A DNA stretch of 57,345 nt from Streptomyces sp. Ru73 (lineage in GTDB: Bacteria > Actinomycetota > Actinomycetes > Streptomycetales > Streptomycetaceae): NCBI RefSeq assembly GCF_002920575.1, contig NZ_PQSQ01000049.1, positions 1-57,345 of the forward strand. The letters run 5' to 3'. The number at the start of each line of letters is the position of its first letter. Position 1 is the stretch's first letter. This document shows, one piece after another, positions 36,191-45,755 of the stretch. Position numbers and translations under genes: made by a program. The notes below the pieces were generated by a model. It searched no databases. It saw only the letters and a program-made list of their open reading frames with translations, and was not told the origin of the DNA.

Positions 36191-37675
36191 TCACCGATAC
36201 GTCTTCGGCGGGCTCGCCTTCCACGCTCGATCGAGGGAATCGTCCCAAGTGCCGTCCCGGTCGAAACTGGCGGCCCGGCAGCCGCGGGACATGGGCGCCG
36301 CGGCGCTATGACGCCATGCGGCGTCCCCGATCCGGGCTATGGCATGGCCGCAGTACCGGCAGACCGCCTGCCCCATCAACTCATCAGCCAGGCGCTCGAA
36401 CTGCGCGGTACGGTCCGCAACCTCCTCTTTGACGCCCCGCAGCACCTCCTCGGCAGTGGTGACCCCCGCCGAAGCGATGACGTCGCGTACGAGTGCCGCC
36501 GCCTCGATCGCAATGTCGGCTCGCCGCGCCGCGTCGACCAGGCTCCGCGCGCCACCGCTGTCGGGCGACTTGCGCACCGTCCGCTCCGCCAGTTCAACCG
36601 ACGGACGGATCGACACCGTCGAGCGGTCATCGCCGTCCTCGTGTTGCGCGCCTCCGTCCCTGAGGCGTCTGCGAGCCACTTCGAAGGCCCACGCCTCGGT
36701 GGACGCCTTCTTGGCGACGTTGAAGTGAGTACTGGTCGCCGCGTCCATCACCGTGTGGAACTCCGCCATCAGCGCTCCCCAGTGCTCGCCGCCGGCGAAA
36801 TCCTCCGGGGCCCAGCCGTAGTGACGCACGAGTTCGTCCCGGACCCGGTCGAAGTGGTGCAGGCTCTTCCGCACCGGTCCGGACGTGTCGATGCGGAGGC
36901 CGACGCGCTCCGCCTTCGCCAGCAGTTCCGGCTCCATGCCCTGCCACTTCATATGGCCGTCGCGTTCACAGGCGTAGTCGACCCAGGACCAGAAGGCCTC
37001 GGCATCCGCGACATCGGGCGCCTCACGGTGGTGACGCGGGCAGAGGAGGGCGAAGTTGCGCACGTCGTTGGAACCGCCGAGCGCCTCCGGGACCACGTGC
37101 GCCCTTTCCACCGGCGCTTGCCAGCAGATCAGGCAGATCGGCTCATCGAGGCCGAGGTAGTCGGCGATGGCTCGCACTGGAGGCCTGGACCGGCGCCGGT
37201 CGGGATGACGGTCCCGGTTGCGAACGCGCAGCTCGCGGTGGTCGTAGGCGTGTTCACGGTCGGGGTCCCGTATGTACAGGGCGTCAGGGACGTCCTCACG
37301 TTGCGGCTGGGGGTTCCGCACCTGGAGGAGCGGTGTACTGATCTCCGTGAGGTACGGACCGAGGTGTCCCAGCAGGAACTCCTGGACGATCTCCATGGCA
37401 TCGGCGTCGTAGCCGCCGGCGGCGTTGCGGTGCCCCTGGATGTCGAGGTAGAGGTAACGCGGCGCGCCGGGGTTCACCGCCGCGGCCTTCTTGAGGATCG
37501 AGAAGATGCGGGTGGCGCACTTGGCGAAGTCCTCTTCGACCCGCATGTCGTGATACAGCGCGATGCCCTTGGGCTCGGCGTCGGCCTTCGGTCCCTCAGA
37601 AGGGGCCGCATCCTGTGCGGCCCCGGGCCGGGCTGAGCACTGAGCCGCCAGTAACTTCTCTGCGTTGTCATTCAT
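36191..37675 (-). CDS. HNH endonuclease domain protein with C-terminal zinc ribbon
   Basis: This 494-residue protein is of unknown role. The N-terminal part (about 35-140) is a folded-looking domain with no name I can give (RIFSILKKAAAV, RYLYLDIQGHRNAAGGYDAD, EIVQEFLLGHLGPYL). An HNH nuclease motif lies at about 181-221: ICLICWQAPVERAHVVPEAL, then NFALLCPRHHREAPD, giving CxxC, the first His, Asn and CxxHH. A helical middle region follows, and a C-terminal CRYCG...WRHS...C segment (about 440-467) looks like a zinc ribbon. It is a single-gene unit with a hairpin behind it. HNH proteins of this size can act in defence, but also in repair or mobile elements; no toxin or methylase neighbour decides it. 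Confidence 0.8.
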   Translation of the reverse strand: MNDNAEKLLAAQCSARPGAAQDAAPSEGPKADAEPKGIALYHDMRVEEDFAKCATRIFSILKKAAAVNPGAPRYLYLDIQGHRNAAGGYDADAMEIVQEFLLGHLGPYLTEISTPLLQVRNPQPQREDVPDALYIRDPDREHAYDHRELRVRNRDRHPDRRRSRPPVRAIADYLGLDEPICLICWQAPVERAHVVPEALGGSNDVRNFALLCPRHHREAPDVADAEAFWSWVDYACERDGHMKWQGMEPELLAKAERVGLRIDTSGPVRKSLHHFDRVRDELVRHYGWAPEDFAGGEHWGALMAEFHTVMDAATSTHFNVAKKASTEAWAFEVARRRLRDGGAQHEDGDDRSTVSIRPSVELAERTVRKSPDSGGARSLVDAARRADIAIEAAALVRDVIASAGVTTAEEVLRGVKEEVADRTAQFERLADELMGQAVCRYCGHAIARIGDAAWRHSAAAPMSRGCRAASFDRDGTWDDSLDRAWKASPPKTYR

Positions 37676-37838
37676 GGACGCACAGTAAATCCCCCCACTG
37701 ACAGTCGGCGTCGGCGACCGCAGCGTTCACCTGCACGCGATAGGTGGGGCCGCAGCTCGGTATGTGTGCTGCACGCCGTAGGTGTTCTGTACGCGGTGGA
37801 GGCGGCAAGTCTCGCCCCGCTCCTGGTGCCGGCCAGCC

Positions 37839-37880
37839 AACGAACGGCCGCCGGGCACCAGGCCGGACGGGCCGTTCGTT
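37839..37880 (-). terminator. 11-bp inverted repeat downstream of ggt
   Basis: AACGAACGGCC and GGCCGTTCGTT pair perfectly across a 20-base GC-rich spacer that can itself pair (CCGG/CCGG). It starts 28 bases beyond the ggt stop and most likely ends that transcript. Confidence 0.6.
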
Positions 37881-37907
37881 ACGCCGGGAGGAGCGCGTCC
37901 CCCGACC

Positions 37908-39815
37908 TCAGCGCGTCGGGTGGAGCACCATCGCCGAGCCCCCGTCGCGGCGCTTCGGTTCAGCGACCGCCTGCGTGCTGCCGCCGGGGCGGAACTCCAG
38001 GGCCGCCACCGCACCGATCTCCGGTGACGGGGTGAACGTCGACGGGGCCAGGACGAAGTGCTGGCCGAGGCGTTCCAGGGCCGTGCGTTCCGGCGAGTCG
38101 AGGAAGGCCGGCTCGGCTTCGGTCTTGGCCGAGTTGCGCTGTGAGATGCGCGGTGCGGCCACCGCTTGCGGCAGCGTCATGCCCAGGTCGATCCGGTTGA
38201 CGAGGGTCTGCAGCACGGTGGTGATGATGGTCGCGCCGCCCGGCGAGCCCACCGCGATGAACGGCTTGCCGTCCTTGAGCACGATCGTCGGCGACATGCT
38301 GCTGCGCGGCCGCTTGCCGGGGCCCGGCAGGTTCGGGTCCGGCACACCCGGCGTGACGGGTGTGAAGTTGAAGTCCGTCAGCTCGTTGTTGAGCAGGAAG
38401 CCGCGGCCGGGCACGGTGATCGCCGAACCGCCCGTCTGCTCGATCGTCAAGGTGTAGGAGACCACGTTGCCCCAGCGGTCGGACGCCACGAGGTGGGTGG
38501 TCGACGGCCCTTCGTACGCCTCCTTGCTGCCGGTGCCCTTCACGCACCCGGAGCCGGGCTTGCGCGGGTCGGCGGGGGCCACCGGGCTGGTGAGCGTGGC
38601 GTCCGGCCGGATCAGGCAGGAGCGCTCCTTGGCGAAGTCCTTGGAGAGCAGTTCCTTCGTGGGCACGTCGGAGTACGCCGGGTCACCGACCCAGCGGTTG
38701 CGGTCGGCGAAGGCGATCCGGCCGGCCTCCAGGTAGTGGTGGAGCGCCTGGACCCGGTCGGACGAGGTCAGGTGGTAGTTCTCCAGGATGTTCAGGGCCT
38801 CGCCGACGGTGGTGCCGCCGGAGGAGGACGGCGCCATGCCGTAGACGTCGAGCCCGCGGTAGCCGGTACGGGTGGGCGCTTGCCCCAGCGCCGCGTAACG
38901 CGCGAGGTCGCCCTGGTCCATCAGACCGGGGCGTACGGGCTCCGCACCGTCGGCCATGGGCGGCTTCTGGACCGTACGCACGACGTCGCGCCCGAGGTCG
39001 CCGTGGTAGAGCGCATCCACGCCGTCGCGTGCCAGTTCCCGGTACGTACGGGCCAGCCCCGGGTTGCGGAACCGCGAGCCGACAACGGGGAGTTCGCCGC
39101 CCGGCAGGAACAGGTCGCGGGTGGAGCGGAACCGCCGGAAGCGGTCCTCGTTCATCTCGGTCTGCGCGCGGAACTGGTGGTCCACGACGAAGCCGTCGTC
39201 GGCAATCCGGGTGGCGGGCTTCAGGGCCCGCGCGAGCGAGACCGTGCCCCAGTCGTCCAGCGCCTTCTGCCAGGTCGCTGGGGTGCCCGGAATCCCCACG
39301 GACAGGCCCGAGTTGACGGCCTCGTCGAACGGTATGGGCTTCTTCGTCGCCGGGTCGAGGAACGAGTCCGCTCGCATACGGGCCGGTGCGGTCTCCCGGC
39401 CGTCGATGGTGCGCACCCGGTGGGCCGCGGCGTCGTAATAGACCATGTAGCCACCGCCGCCGACCCCTGCGGAGTACGGCTCGACGACACCGAGCGCGGC
39501 CGCCGTGGCCACCGCGGCGTCCACCGCGTTGCCACCGTGCTTCAGGACGTCGATACCGGCCTGGGACGCGTACGGATTGACGCTGGACACCGCGCCGCCA
39601 CTGCCTTCGGCGACGGGCTGCTCAGCGGGCGGCTGCGGCCCCGAGGAAGCGGGGGCGGTGTCGGTAAGCGCAGCAGGTGCGGTTGCGTCCGCGGCGGGTG
39701 TGGTTGCGCCCGCAGCAGGGGCCGTTGCGCCCACCGCGCTGGACGGCAGGACGAACGGGAGGGAAAACACTGTCGCCGCTGACACGGCTGCGACGACGGC
39801 ACGGCGGACACCCAT
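37908..39815 (-). CDS. ggt: Gamma-glutamyltransferase
   Basis: This 635-residue secreted enzyme hydrolyses or transpeptidates gamma-glutamyl compounds such as glutathione. ATG 39815 has GGAGG 6 bases upstream and begins MGVRRAVVAAVSAATVF, a signal peptide of about 35 residues; an Ala/Pro/Thr-rich linker follows. The large subunit contains VNPYASQAGIDVLKHGGNAV and VGGGGYMVYYD. The autocatalytic cleavage site and nucleophile Thr are in GPSTTHLVASDRWGNVVSYT, starting the small subunit (about residue 437), with RPRSSMSPTIV and GSPGGATIITTVLQ near the active site. All key residues are present. It is monocistronic, with the inverted repeat at 37839-37880 behind it. Confidence 0.95.
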   Translation of the reverse strand: MGVRRAVVAAVSAATVFSLPFVLPSSAVGATAPAAGATTPAADATAPAALTDTAPASSGPQPPAEQPVAEGSGGAVSSVNPYASQAGIDVLKHGGNAVDAAVATAAALGVVEPYSAGVGGGGYMVYYDAAAHRVRTIDGRETAPARMRADSFLDPATKKPIPFDEAVNSGLSVGIPGTPATWQKALDDWGTVSLARALKPATRIADDGFVVDHQFRAQTEMNEDRFRRFRSTRDLFLPGGELPVVGSRFRNPGLARTYRELARDGVDALYHGDLGRDVVRTVQKPPMADGAEPVRPGLMDQGDLARYAALGQAPTRTGYRGLDVYGMAPSSSGGTTVGEALNILENYHLTSSDRVQALHHYLEAGRIAFADRNRWVGDPAYSDVPTKELLSKDFAKERSCLIRPDATLTSPVAPADPRKPGSGCVKGTGSKEAYEGPSTTHLVASDRWGNVVSYTLTIEQTGGSAITVPGRGFLLNNELTDFNFTPVTPGVPDPNLPGPGKRPRSSMSPTIVLKDGKPFIAVGSPGGATIITTVLQTLVNRIDLGMTLPQAVAAPRISQRNSAKTEAEPAFLDSPERTALERLGQHFVLAPSTFTPSPEIGAVAALEFRPGGSTQAVAEPKRRDGGSAMVLHPTR

Positions 39816-40040
39816 GGAGCCTCCGAGGAATTGCGCGAGAGGGTTTCCCGAAACCCTGGTGGACGCCGCATGCTCCGGCAATGATCATGATCAAGATTTG
39901 CGCGAAACATGAGGTTCCTCGCCGGTAGCCCACCCCGCCCCCGTACCGGCCCGAAATCCGCCGGCACCGGCACTCCGCACTCCGCCGCCGGCCGGACAAA
40001 AGCTGGAGGGTCCGCCCGCCCAACACCCGCCGCACCGCCC

Positions 40041-40103
40041 AAGACGTCTTCCCTCCCGCCCAAGACGTCTTCCCTGCCGGCTAAGACGTCTTCCCTGCCG
40101 GCC
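40041..40103. repeat. Three 21-bp tandem repeats with AAGACGTCTT core
   Basis: Copies begin at 40041, 40062 and 40083. Each opens with the 10-bp palindrome AAGACGTCTT followed by CCCTsCCGGC-like sequence. The third copy overlaps the final codons and stop of the alpha/beta hydrolase gene, so the array seems to have grown from the gene end into the 265-bp ggt-hydrolase gap. Confidence 0.85.
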
Positions 40104-40863
40104 GTGCTCCGTTGATGTACTGATCGGCCCAGGCGCTGATGATGTGGGCGGCTCGCTGGGCTTGTCCTCGTGCGGTCAGGAGATGGTCGGCCCCTTCGAG
40201 CGAGACGAAGCTTCGCGGGTGCCGTGCCTCGCTGAAGATCTCCCCGGCGTTGTCGATGTCGACGGTGTTGTCGGTCGGGGAATGCAGAACGAGCAGCGGC
40301 AGATCCAACTCGCGTATGCGGTCCCGCAGATGAGCGCGGCGGACGTCTTCGACGAACGCACGCTTGAGGACCAGCGTCCGCCCGCCGACGAACCACTCGT
40401 GCGCCCCTTCAGCGAGGACGCGATCGACCACCGCGTCGTACTGTCGCTCGACGTGGCTGGGGTCGGCAGGCGCCCCGATCGTGGCGACCGCGCGCACGCC
40501 GGTTGCCTCTGCCGCCGCGGCGAGGGCCGCGGCACCTCCCCAAGAGTGCCCCACCAGCAGGTCTGCCGGGGTCCCTCGCTCCGCCATCAGCGCTGCCGCA
40601 CGGACCGTGTCCTGGACCTTGACGGTGAAGGAACCGTCACCCCAGTCGCCGTCGGAGTCACCGATCCCGAGGTTGTCGTAGCGCAGCATTCCGATGCCCT
40701 CGCGCGCCAGCTGCTTACTGACACGCGAGGCGGCCGGCGAGTCCTTGCCGAGGGTGAATCCGTGTACGAAGATTCCCCACCCTCGAACCTCGCCTTCCGG
40801 CAAGTCGATCGCTCCGGCCAGCTCAGGGCCGACGACGCTCTGGAACCGCACTTTTTCGCTCAT
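40081..40863 (-). CDS. Alpha/beta hydrolase
   Basis: This 260-residue serine hydrolase of the cytoplasmic S33/dienelactone-hydrolase-like group has the oxyanion strand GWGIFVHGFTLGKDSPAA and the nucleophile elbow VGHSWGG (Ser about 109). The likely acid is Asp in LHSPTDNTVD (about 202) and the catalytic His is in EGADHLLT (about 232). Similar proteins occur alone or fused to OsmC domains; no OsmC part is present here. The substrate is unknown. It is the sole gene of its unit, upstream of ggt on the same strand with 265 bases between. Confidence 0.9.
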   Translation of the reverse strand: MSEKVRFQSVVGPELAGAIDLPEGEVRGWGIFVHGFTLGKDSPAASRVSKQLAREGIGMLRYDNLGIGDSDGDWGDGSFTVKVQDTVRAAALMAERGTPADLLVGHSWGGAAALAAAAEATGVRAVATIGAPADPSHVERQYDAVVDRVLAEGAHEWFVGGRTLVLKRAFVEDVRRAHLRDRIRELDLPLLVLHSPTDNTVDIDNAGEIFSEARHPRSFVSLEGADHLLTARGQAQRAAHIISAWADQYINGARPAGKTS

Positions 40864-40986
40864 GTTGTGATCACCTAGGCGGGGACTGTTGGGTGGGACA
40901 GGAAGAACAGCGAGCAGCGAGCAAGCAGCAGGCGCAGCAGCAGGCAGCAGGCAGCAGGCAACGCCGTACTCGGCGCCGCCGGCGCG

Positions 40987-42531
40987 TCAGACGGCCGGCT
41001 TCTGCGCGGGCGACGGCTCGGTGGTGAGCAGCGCAGTGATCTCATCGGCGAGCTGCTTACCGAGCCTGCCCCAGTCGTCCTTGTAGCCGTAGACACTGGC
41101 CAGAGTGCGGGCTTCGTAGTCGCCGTTCATGATCTCGATGTCGGTCGCCGTGATGAGTGCCGGGTGGGCGACGCCGACGGCCGCCGAGATCTTCATCAGC
41201 TCCTTGCGCAGGGTGCGCAGGTAGTCGGCGGCCCGGGTGGCCTTCGAGGTCGGGTCGATGCCGCGGGCCAGCCGCGCGTTCTGGGTGGCGATGCCGGTGG
41301 GGCACTTGTCGGTATGGCACTTCTGCGCCTGGATGCAGCCGATCGACAGCATCGCCTCACGCGCCACGTTGATCATGTCGGCACCCAGCGCGAAGGCGAC
41401 GGCGGCGTTCTCGGGCAGACCGAGCTTGCCGGAGGCGATGAAGGTCAGGTCGTCGGTCAGCCCCAGCTCGGCGAAGACGCCGTAGACCCGCGAGAAGCCC
41501 ATCCGGAAGGGCAGCGACATCGAGTCGGAGAAGGTCAGCGGCGCCGCCCCGGTGCCACCCTCACCACCGTCGATCGTCACGAAGTCGACCCCGCGGTCAC
41601 CCCGCGCCATCAGCGTGGCCAGCTCCCGCCAGAAGTCCATCTCGCCCACCGCGCTCTTGATGCCGACCGGCAGACCGGTCTCGGTCGCGAGCAGTTCGAC
41701 GAAGTCGAGCATCGAGTCGACGTCGGTGAACGCGGTGTGCCGCGACGGGGAGGCGCAGTCCTCGCCGAGCGGGATGCCGCGGATGTCGGCGATCTCCGGG
41801 GTCACCTTCGCGCCCGGCAGCATCCCGCCGAGCCCTGGCTTGGCGCCCTGGGAGAGCTTGATCTCGATCGCCTTGACCGGGGCGCCGGCGACCACGTCCT
41901 TGAGCTTGTCGATGTTGAAGCTGCCGTCCTCGTTGCGGCAGCCGAAGTACGCCGTACCGATCTGCAGGACGAGGTCGGCACCGTTGCGGTGGTACGGCGA
42001 GAGGCCGCCCTCCCCCGTGTTCTGCATCGCGCCCGCCAGCGCCGCGCCCTTGTTGAGCGCCGTGATCGCCGCGCCGGAGAGCGAGCCGAAGCTCATCGCC
42101 GAGATGTTCACCACGCTCGCCGGCCGGAACGCCTTGGCGCGCCCGCGCGGCCCGCCCAGCACCTTGGCCGAAGGCAACGGCGCCTGCGGGTCGTGCACGT
42201 CGGGCAGCGGGCCGGCGAACGTGCGCTGCTTCAGGTAGGCGTGCCCCTGCAGGTGCTCGACGTCATTGTCGGTCCCGAAGCCGAAGTAGTTGTTCTGGCC
42301 CTTCGACGACGCGTAGATCCAGGTGCGCTGATCACGGCTGAACGGGCGTTCCTCGTCATTGGAGGCCACGATGTACTGCCGCAGCTCCGGCCCGATCGTC
42401 TCCAGCATGTAGCGGGCATGCCCGACCACCGGGAAGTTCCGGAGCAATGCGTGCTTCTTCTGCACAAGGTCACGGACGGCCACCAGCCCCAGTGCTGTCG
42501 CGGTGGCTGCGGCTATGCTCCGGGCGCGCAT
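40987..42531 (-). CDS. FMN-binding glutamate synthase family protein
   Basis: This 514-residue flavoprotein is built on the FMN/[3Fe-4S] synthase barrel of glutamate synthase, without the glutaminase domain. ATG 42531 (MRARSIAAATATALG) has GAGAGG 8 bases upstream and gives a possible N-terminal membrane anchor. Barrel landmarks are VNISAMSFGSLSGAAI, NTGEGGLSPYH, EIKLSQGAKPGLGGMLPG, TIDGGEGGTGAAPLTF and IASGKLGLPENAAVAFALGA. The cluster cysteines are in GCIQAQKCHTDKCPTG. Such stand-alone proteins may make glutamate from ammonia or act as other oxidoreductases. The true substrate is unknown. Confidence 0.93.
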   Translation of the reverse strand: MRARSIAAATATALGLVAVRDLVQKKHALLRNFPVVGHARYMLETIGPELRQYIVASNDEERPFSRDQRTWIYASSKGQNNYFGFGTDNDVEHLQGHAYLKQRTFAGPLPDVHDPQAPLPSAKVLGGPRGRAKAFRPASVVNISAMSFGSLSGAAITALNKGAALAGAMQNTGEGGLSPYHRNGADLVLQIGTAYFGCRNEDGSFNIDKLKDVVAGAPVKAIEIKLSQGAKPGLGGMLPGAKVTPEIADIRGIPLGEDCASPSRHTAFTDVDSMLDFVELLATETGLPVGIKSAVGEMDFWRELATLMARGDRGVDFVTIDGGEGGTGAAPLTFSDSMSLPFRMGFSRVYGVFAELGLTDDLTFIASGKLGLPENAAVAFALGADMINVAREAMLSIGCIQAQKCHTDKCPTGIATQNARLARGIDPTSKATRAADYLRTLRKELMKISAAVGVAHPALITATDIEIMNGDYEARTLASVYGYKDDWGRLGKQLADEITALLTTEPSPAQKPAV

Positions 42532-43029
42532 GAACGTACCTCTCCTCGGTGCTCGACCCCATCGCCGTGCGATGAACGTCGTCGTGCCATGTCGGGCGTC
42601 GGACGGCGGACACGACCAGGCGGGCATCAGCATCCGTCGGAGAACGCGCAACGATATTAGAGGTCACGCGAACAGCTATGTGATCAGGGGCGTGGGGCGG
42701 ACAGTCGTCACAGCGACGAGCCGTCCCGGCCGTCGATGCCCGGACGGCGAAGAACAAGGACCGACACGAACCGCAACCAGTCCCCAGTTCCCAGCTCGTC
42801 ACAGGCTGGGCCCCCACCACCCCACACAACACAAAGTCTGGCCGGGATCTCTCCCGACCAGCACTTGCTTGGTGAGTCTCCTGTGCCCAAGGCGCTGGTT
42901 GGAGCAATGCCCCACGCACGTGTACGGGCATACGGCCATGCCTGACTCGCAGGTAGCCCATCCGCTCAGCGGGCCCTGGGTATGAAGCCCACCAGGGCGC
43001 CGGTCAGGCACCGGTCCCGTAGCCCCCGA
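42532..43029. other. 498-bp non-coding, lower-GC stretch
   Basis: No gene is visible. GC content falls compared with both sides and the open frames lack codon bias. This marks the left margin of the accessory region that ends at tRNA-Leu. Confidence 0.5.
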
Positions 43030-43281
43030 TCATCGTGCCTTGGCATCAGGTGTCGAGCCGCCCGTCCAGGCGAAGTCCAGGAGTGCCTTGGGCAGGTACT
43101 CCGACTCGACCTCGATGGGGAAGCCGGCATCGCGGGCGAGACAGGCAATGGCCAGCGGGCCGAGCGAGACGAGGCCCTCACTGCTCATGGACCGGTCCTC
43201 GTCGCCCGTCCAGTAGGCCTTGTGCCATCGCAGCGCGTCGACCAATGCTTCGGTGAACTGCGTGTGATCGCCGCGCAGGTA
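43030..43281 (-). pseudogene. Imm49-like immunity protein, C-terminal fragment
   Basis: About 84 codons on the minus strand read PYLRGDHTQFTEALVDALRW in overlapping parts, then KAYWTGDEDRSMSSEGLVSL, GPLAIACLARDAGFPIEVES and EYLPKALLDFAW before the stop. The segment LGPLA.ACLA.D.G.P.EVES.YLP is the C-terminal hallmark of Imm49-type immunity proteins of polymorphic toxin loci. The N-terminal two thirds are missing; the homology stops at about 43281, exactly where RHS homology begins on the other strand, so this is a recombination junction. Its cognate toxin is absent. Confidence 0.7.
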
Positions 43282-43287
43282 CGGCCG

Positions 43288-44099
43288 CCGATGGCACAGT
43301 CACCACGTGGGACTGCGCGCCTGGCACCCGTCGCCCGCTCACCCAGACCACTCACAGGCCATTGGTCCGGCGGTCCCCGGGCACTTCGCTGCTCGCCACA
43401 CTGGCGGAAGATACCGGAGGCGACCGCACCACCCACTGGCATGCGGTGATCACTGACGCCGCCGGCACCCCGACCGAGCTCGTCACGGCCGGCGGGACCA
43501 TTGCTTGGCAGCGCCGCACCACCCTTTGGGGCGCATGCTTCCCGGCCCCCACCGACACAGCATCCGTCGACTGCCCTCTCCGATTCGCGGGCCACTACCA
43601 CGATCCGGAAACCGGGCTCAGCCAGAACTACTTCCGCTATGACGATCCAGAAATCGCAGGCTTCATTTCCGCCGACCCACTCGGCCTGGAGCCTCACCCG
43701 AACCACTATGTTTACGTACCCAACCCGTTCGCATGGGTCGACCCCCTCGGCCTGGCCTGCAAGAAGATACCGACAGAGGAGCTCAACTGGAGCGCGAAGA
43801 GTCGACCGACTTTCGGCCCTGTCTTCAGCGAGCACGGCGCGGGTGCGAAGAACACTCAGAGCTTGATCGACCGTGCCCGCAGCACCGGCAAGCCGCAGGG
43901 CCGATGGCTGGACAACGACAAGGGGGTTGATTTCCTCAAGGCGCAGCACGGCCCCGATGGCGCAGTTCGCGAGGTGGCCATCCCCAAGGGCATGGGGCAT
44001 GTCATCAAGCCGAACGGTGAAATAGTCGAAGCAACTCTCGCCAGACTCGTACCGAAACCCCACGGCACCTATAAGACGGCTTTCCCGGTCGTGAAATGA
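43288..44099 (+). pseudogene. RHS core C-terminus with attached toxin tip
   Basis: The frame contains DGTVTTWDCAPGTRRPLTQT and HAVITDAAGTPTELV, then RFAGHYHDPETGLSQNYFRY and SADPLGL...NPFAWVDPLGLA, which end the RHS cage, and a C-terminal domain of about 115 residues. That domain reads FGPVFSEHGAGAKNTQSLID...GRWLDNDKGVDFLKA...GTYKTAFPVV and looks like a polymorphic toxin tip; I cannot name its activity. The thousands of upstream residues of a full RHS protein and any signal peptide are missing; the first start is TTG 43362. The tip itself is intact, as in orphan toxin modules. Confidence 0.8.
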
Positions 44100-44585
44100 G
44101 TGATCATGCAATTTCGAATGTCCGTGACGCCACCCTCCACCCAAACAGTTCTGACCACAGACTTCAGCTTCGACGAAGACTTCGACTCCCTGGTCATGGA
44201 CACCTGCCAATTGCTGTCACGGACGGATTGCGAGTTTCAGGTTTCGGGTCTCGGACAGGACCGATGGCCGGTTGACGTCTCCTGCGACCTCTCCTCGGTC
44301 ATCGAGCAATTGCCGGAAGCACTGACAGCATTGCGTGAGCGAGAGCCCGCGCAGATCGATTTCTACGGGCAAGGGATCGAACGACTGGTCACCTTCACCC
44401 CGCGTGCAGAATCGGTCGTTGTGTCCTGCACAACCAACAATGGAGACTCCCCTGACGTGACGACCGAAACGGTGCCGCACAGGGAAGCGGAGGAGTTGCT
44501 GGCCAACCTCGCGCGCGAGTTCAAGGCCGCCCTGGAACGGGCATGCCCGGAGGTTGCGGCATTGCCACCTTTCGCCGACTGGTGA
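44100..44585 (+). CDS. Candidate immunity protein for the RHS toxin tip
   Basis: This 161-residue acidic, small soluble protein begins one base after the RHS stop (GTG 44100; ATG 44106 is an alternative). It has no signal peptide or metal motif. Secondary-structure pattern alternates, as in many alpha/beta immunity proteins (FSFDEDFDSLVMDTCQLLS, ERLVTFTPRAESVVVSC, REAEELLANLAREFKAALER). Function is inferred only from being immediately downstream of a toxin tip on the same strand, the standard place for an immunity gene. Being intact while the RHS body is lost fits selection to keep protection. Confidence 0.6.
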   Translation: MIMQFRMSVTPPSTQTVLTTDFSFDEDFDSLVMDTCQLLSRTDCEFQVSGLGQDRWPVDVSCDLSSVIEQLPEALTALREREPAQIDFYGQGIERLVTFTPRAESVVVSCTTNNGDSPDVTTETVPHREAEELLANLAREFKAALERACPEVAALPPFADW

Positions 44586-44789
44586 GCGCGACATGAGCAG
44601 TGCGGCGTACCGCTCCACCGCAGCGCATGCGGTGACTGCTGATGCAGGGTGCAGTCAGCCCGACGCTTGACGAGGCTGGCGAAGTCCTCGGCGCCGACCT
44701 TCGCCAGTCGTGCGCGGTCCGCGCGGTGTCGAGTGTGCTCCCGATCTGCCTGCTCGCCTCAATGGCCAGGTCGGGGCGGCGCTGCAGTC

Positions 44790-45180
44790 GACGCTCGAAC
44801 TCGAACATCTTCGGCTGGTACGGGGGCCGGTTGTACCTCTCCTCCAGACGGGCGTTGCCGCAGAACCGCTACCCGTACGCATAGGAGTCCTCGGAGTCGG
44901 CCTTGAGCCGGAACGTCGTGGTCCCACCCGTCGTCGGCGGCCTTCTGCATCGTGCTCGTGACGTTGAATCGCACGTTCTGGTTGTGATTCGTGCAGGAGC
45001 CGTCGGGCTTCGTCGGGGACTGAGAGGTGATGGCGTCCCTGAGCGACGGCTGGTTGTCCCAGTTCGTCGCGGAACTGATCGCACTGCCACCGGGACGATG
45101 TAGACCGGATACGCCCTGTCGTCGCCCCTCAGCAGGGCGGCATACGGGGTGAGGACCATGCTGTCGGAGTGCATCATCAC
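44790..45180 (-). pseudogene. Degraded DNRLRE-type secreted protein fragment
   Basis: Pieces in two frames join into one typical sequence: SAISSATNWDNQPSLRDAIT (from 45085), then NVRFNVTSTMQKAADDGWDH, then TFRLKADSEDSYAYG and RFCGNARLEERYNRPPYQPK. This is the beta-sandwich found next to LamG/RHS repeats in large Streptomyces exported proteins. Two lesions are visible: a one-base indel after GWDH, and a TAG at 44869-44871 where the family has TGG (Trp). Upstream, HSDSMVLTPYAALLRGDDRA in a third reading may belong to it. It is clearly non-functional and runs opposite to the RHS tip. Confidence 0.6.
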
Positions 45181-45755
45181 GCCGACGCCGGGGATCTTGG
45201 CTCCTTCCCCCGGCCCGACTTCGGGATCGCTCTCGTCACCGCCCTCACTGACACCGGTCCGCCTTCCCCCGTGTCCTCGGCGATCAGCCCACTACCGTCC
45301 TGGGCCTTCAAATCGACCCCGTGTTTCCGGACCGGAAGCTCACGGACGCAAGCTCCGGGTTGGCGGCTCCCTTGGCCGACTTGATCGAAGGCCGAGGCGA
45401 GCTGCGAGTTCCCGTTCGCTGTCGACGGCATCACGCCGGGCTCGAAGTTCCCCCACCGTCGAGGTCTCACACCGCGGTGGCCCCACCCATTCGGAGGACG
45501 CCGTCCGTGCTGAGGGCTCACCTGCATCCTCGGCGACTGACGACGCGCCGGCCATCTCGTGTTCCAGCAGCATGGTCCGGCCCCAGTACTGGCCGCCCCC
45601 GGTCCGGTGCCCAACGGGGTAACTGAGCTGCTCCGCGAGACTCGGTATTTCAGGGGCTGGCGCCATGTCACCGGGGCAGTTCTGATAAATGTTTCCACTG
45701 GGGACGGGCGATGCGCCCGTTGCGGTGCTGGGGAGCGCCGCGGGGAAGGACGCAC
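45181..45755. other. Degenerate stretch without a clear gene
   Basis: Open frames on the minus strand (for example one ending near 45340 containing SSEWVGPPRCETSTVGELRA) look like scraps of former coding sequence, but none has a start, ribosome binding site and consistent codon use together. Confidence 0.4.

Noticed and set aside
40041..40103. The three 21-bp repeats as a small CRISPR array
   Set aside because: The copies are directly adjacent without unique spacers and there are no cas genes.
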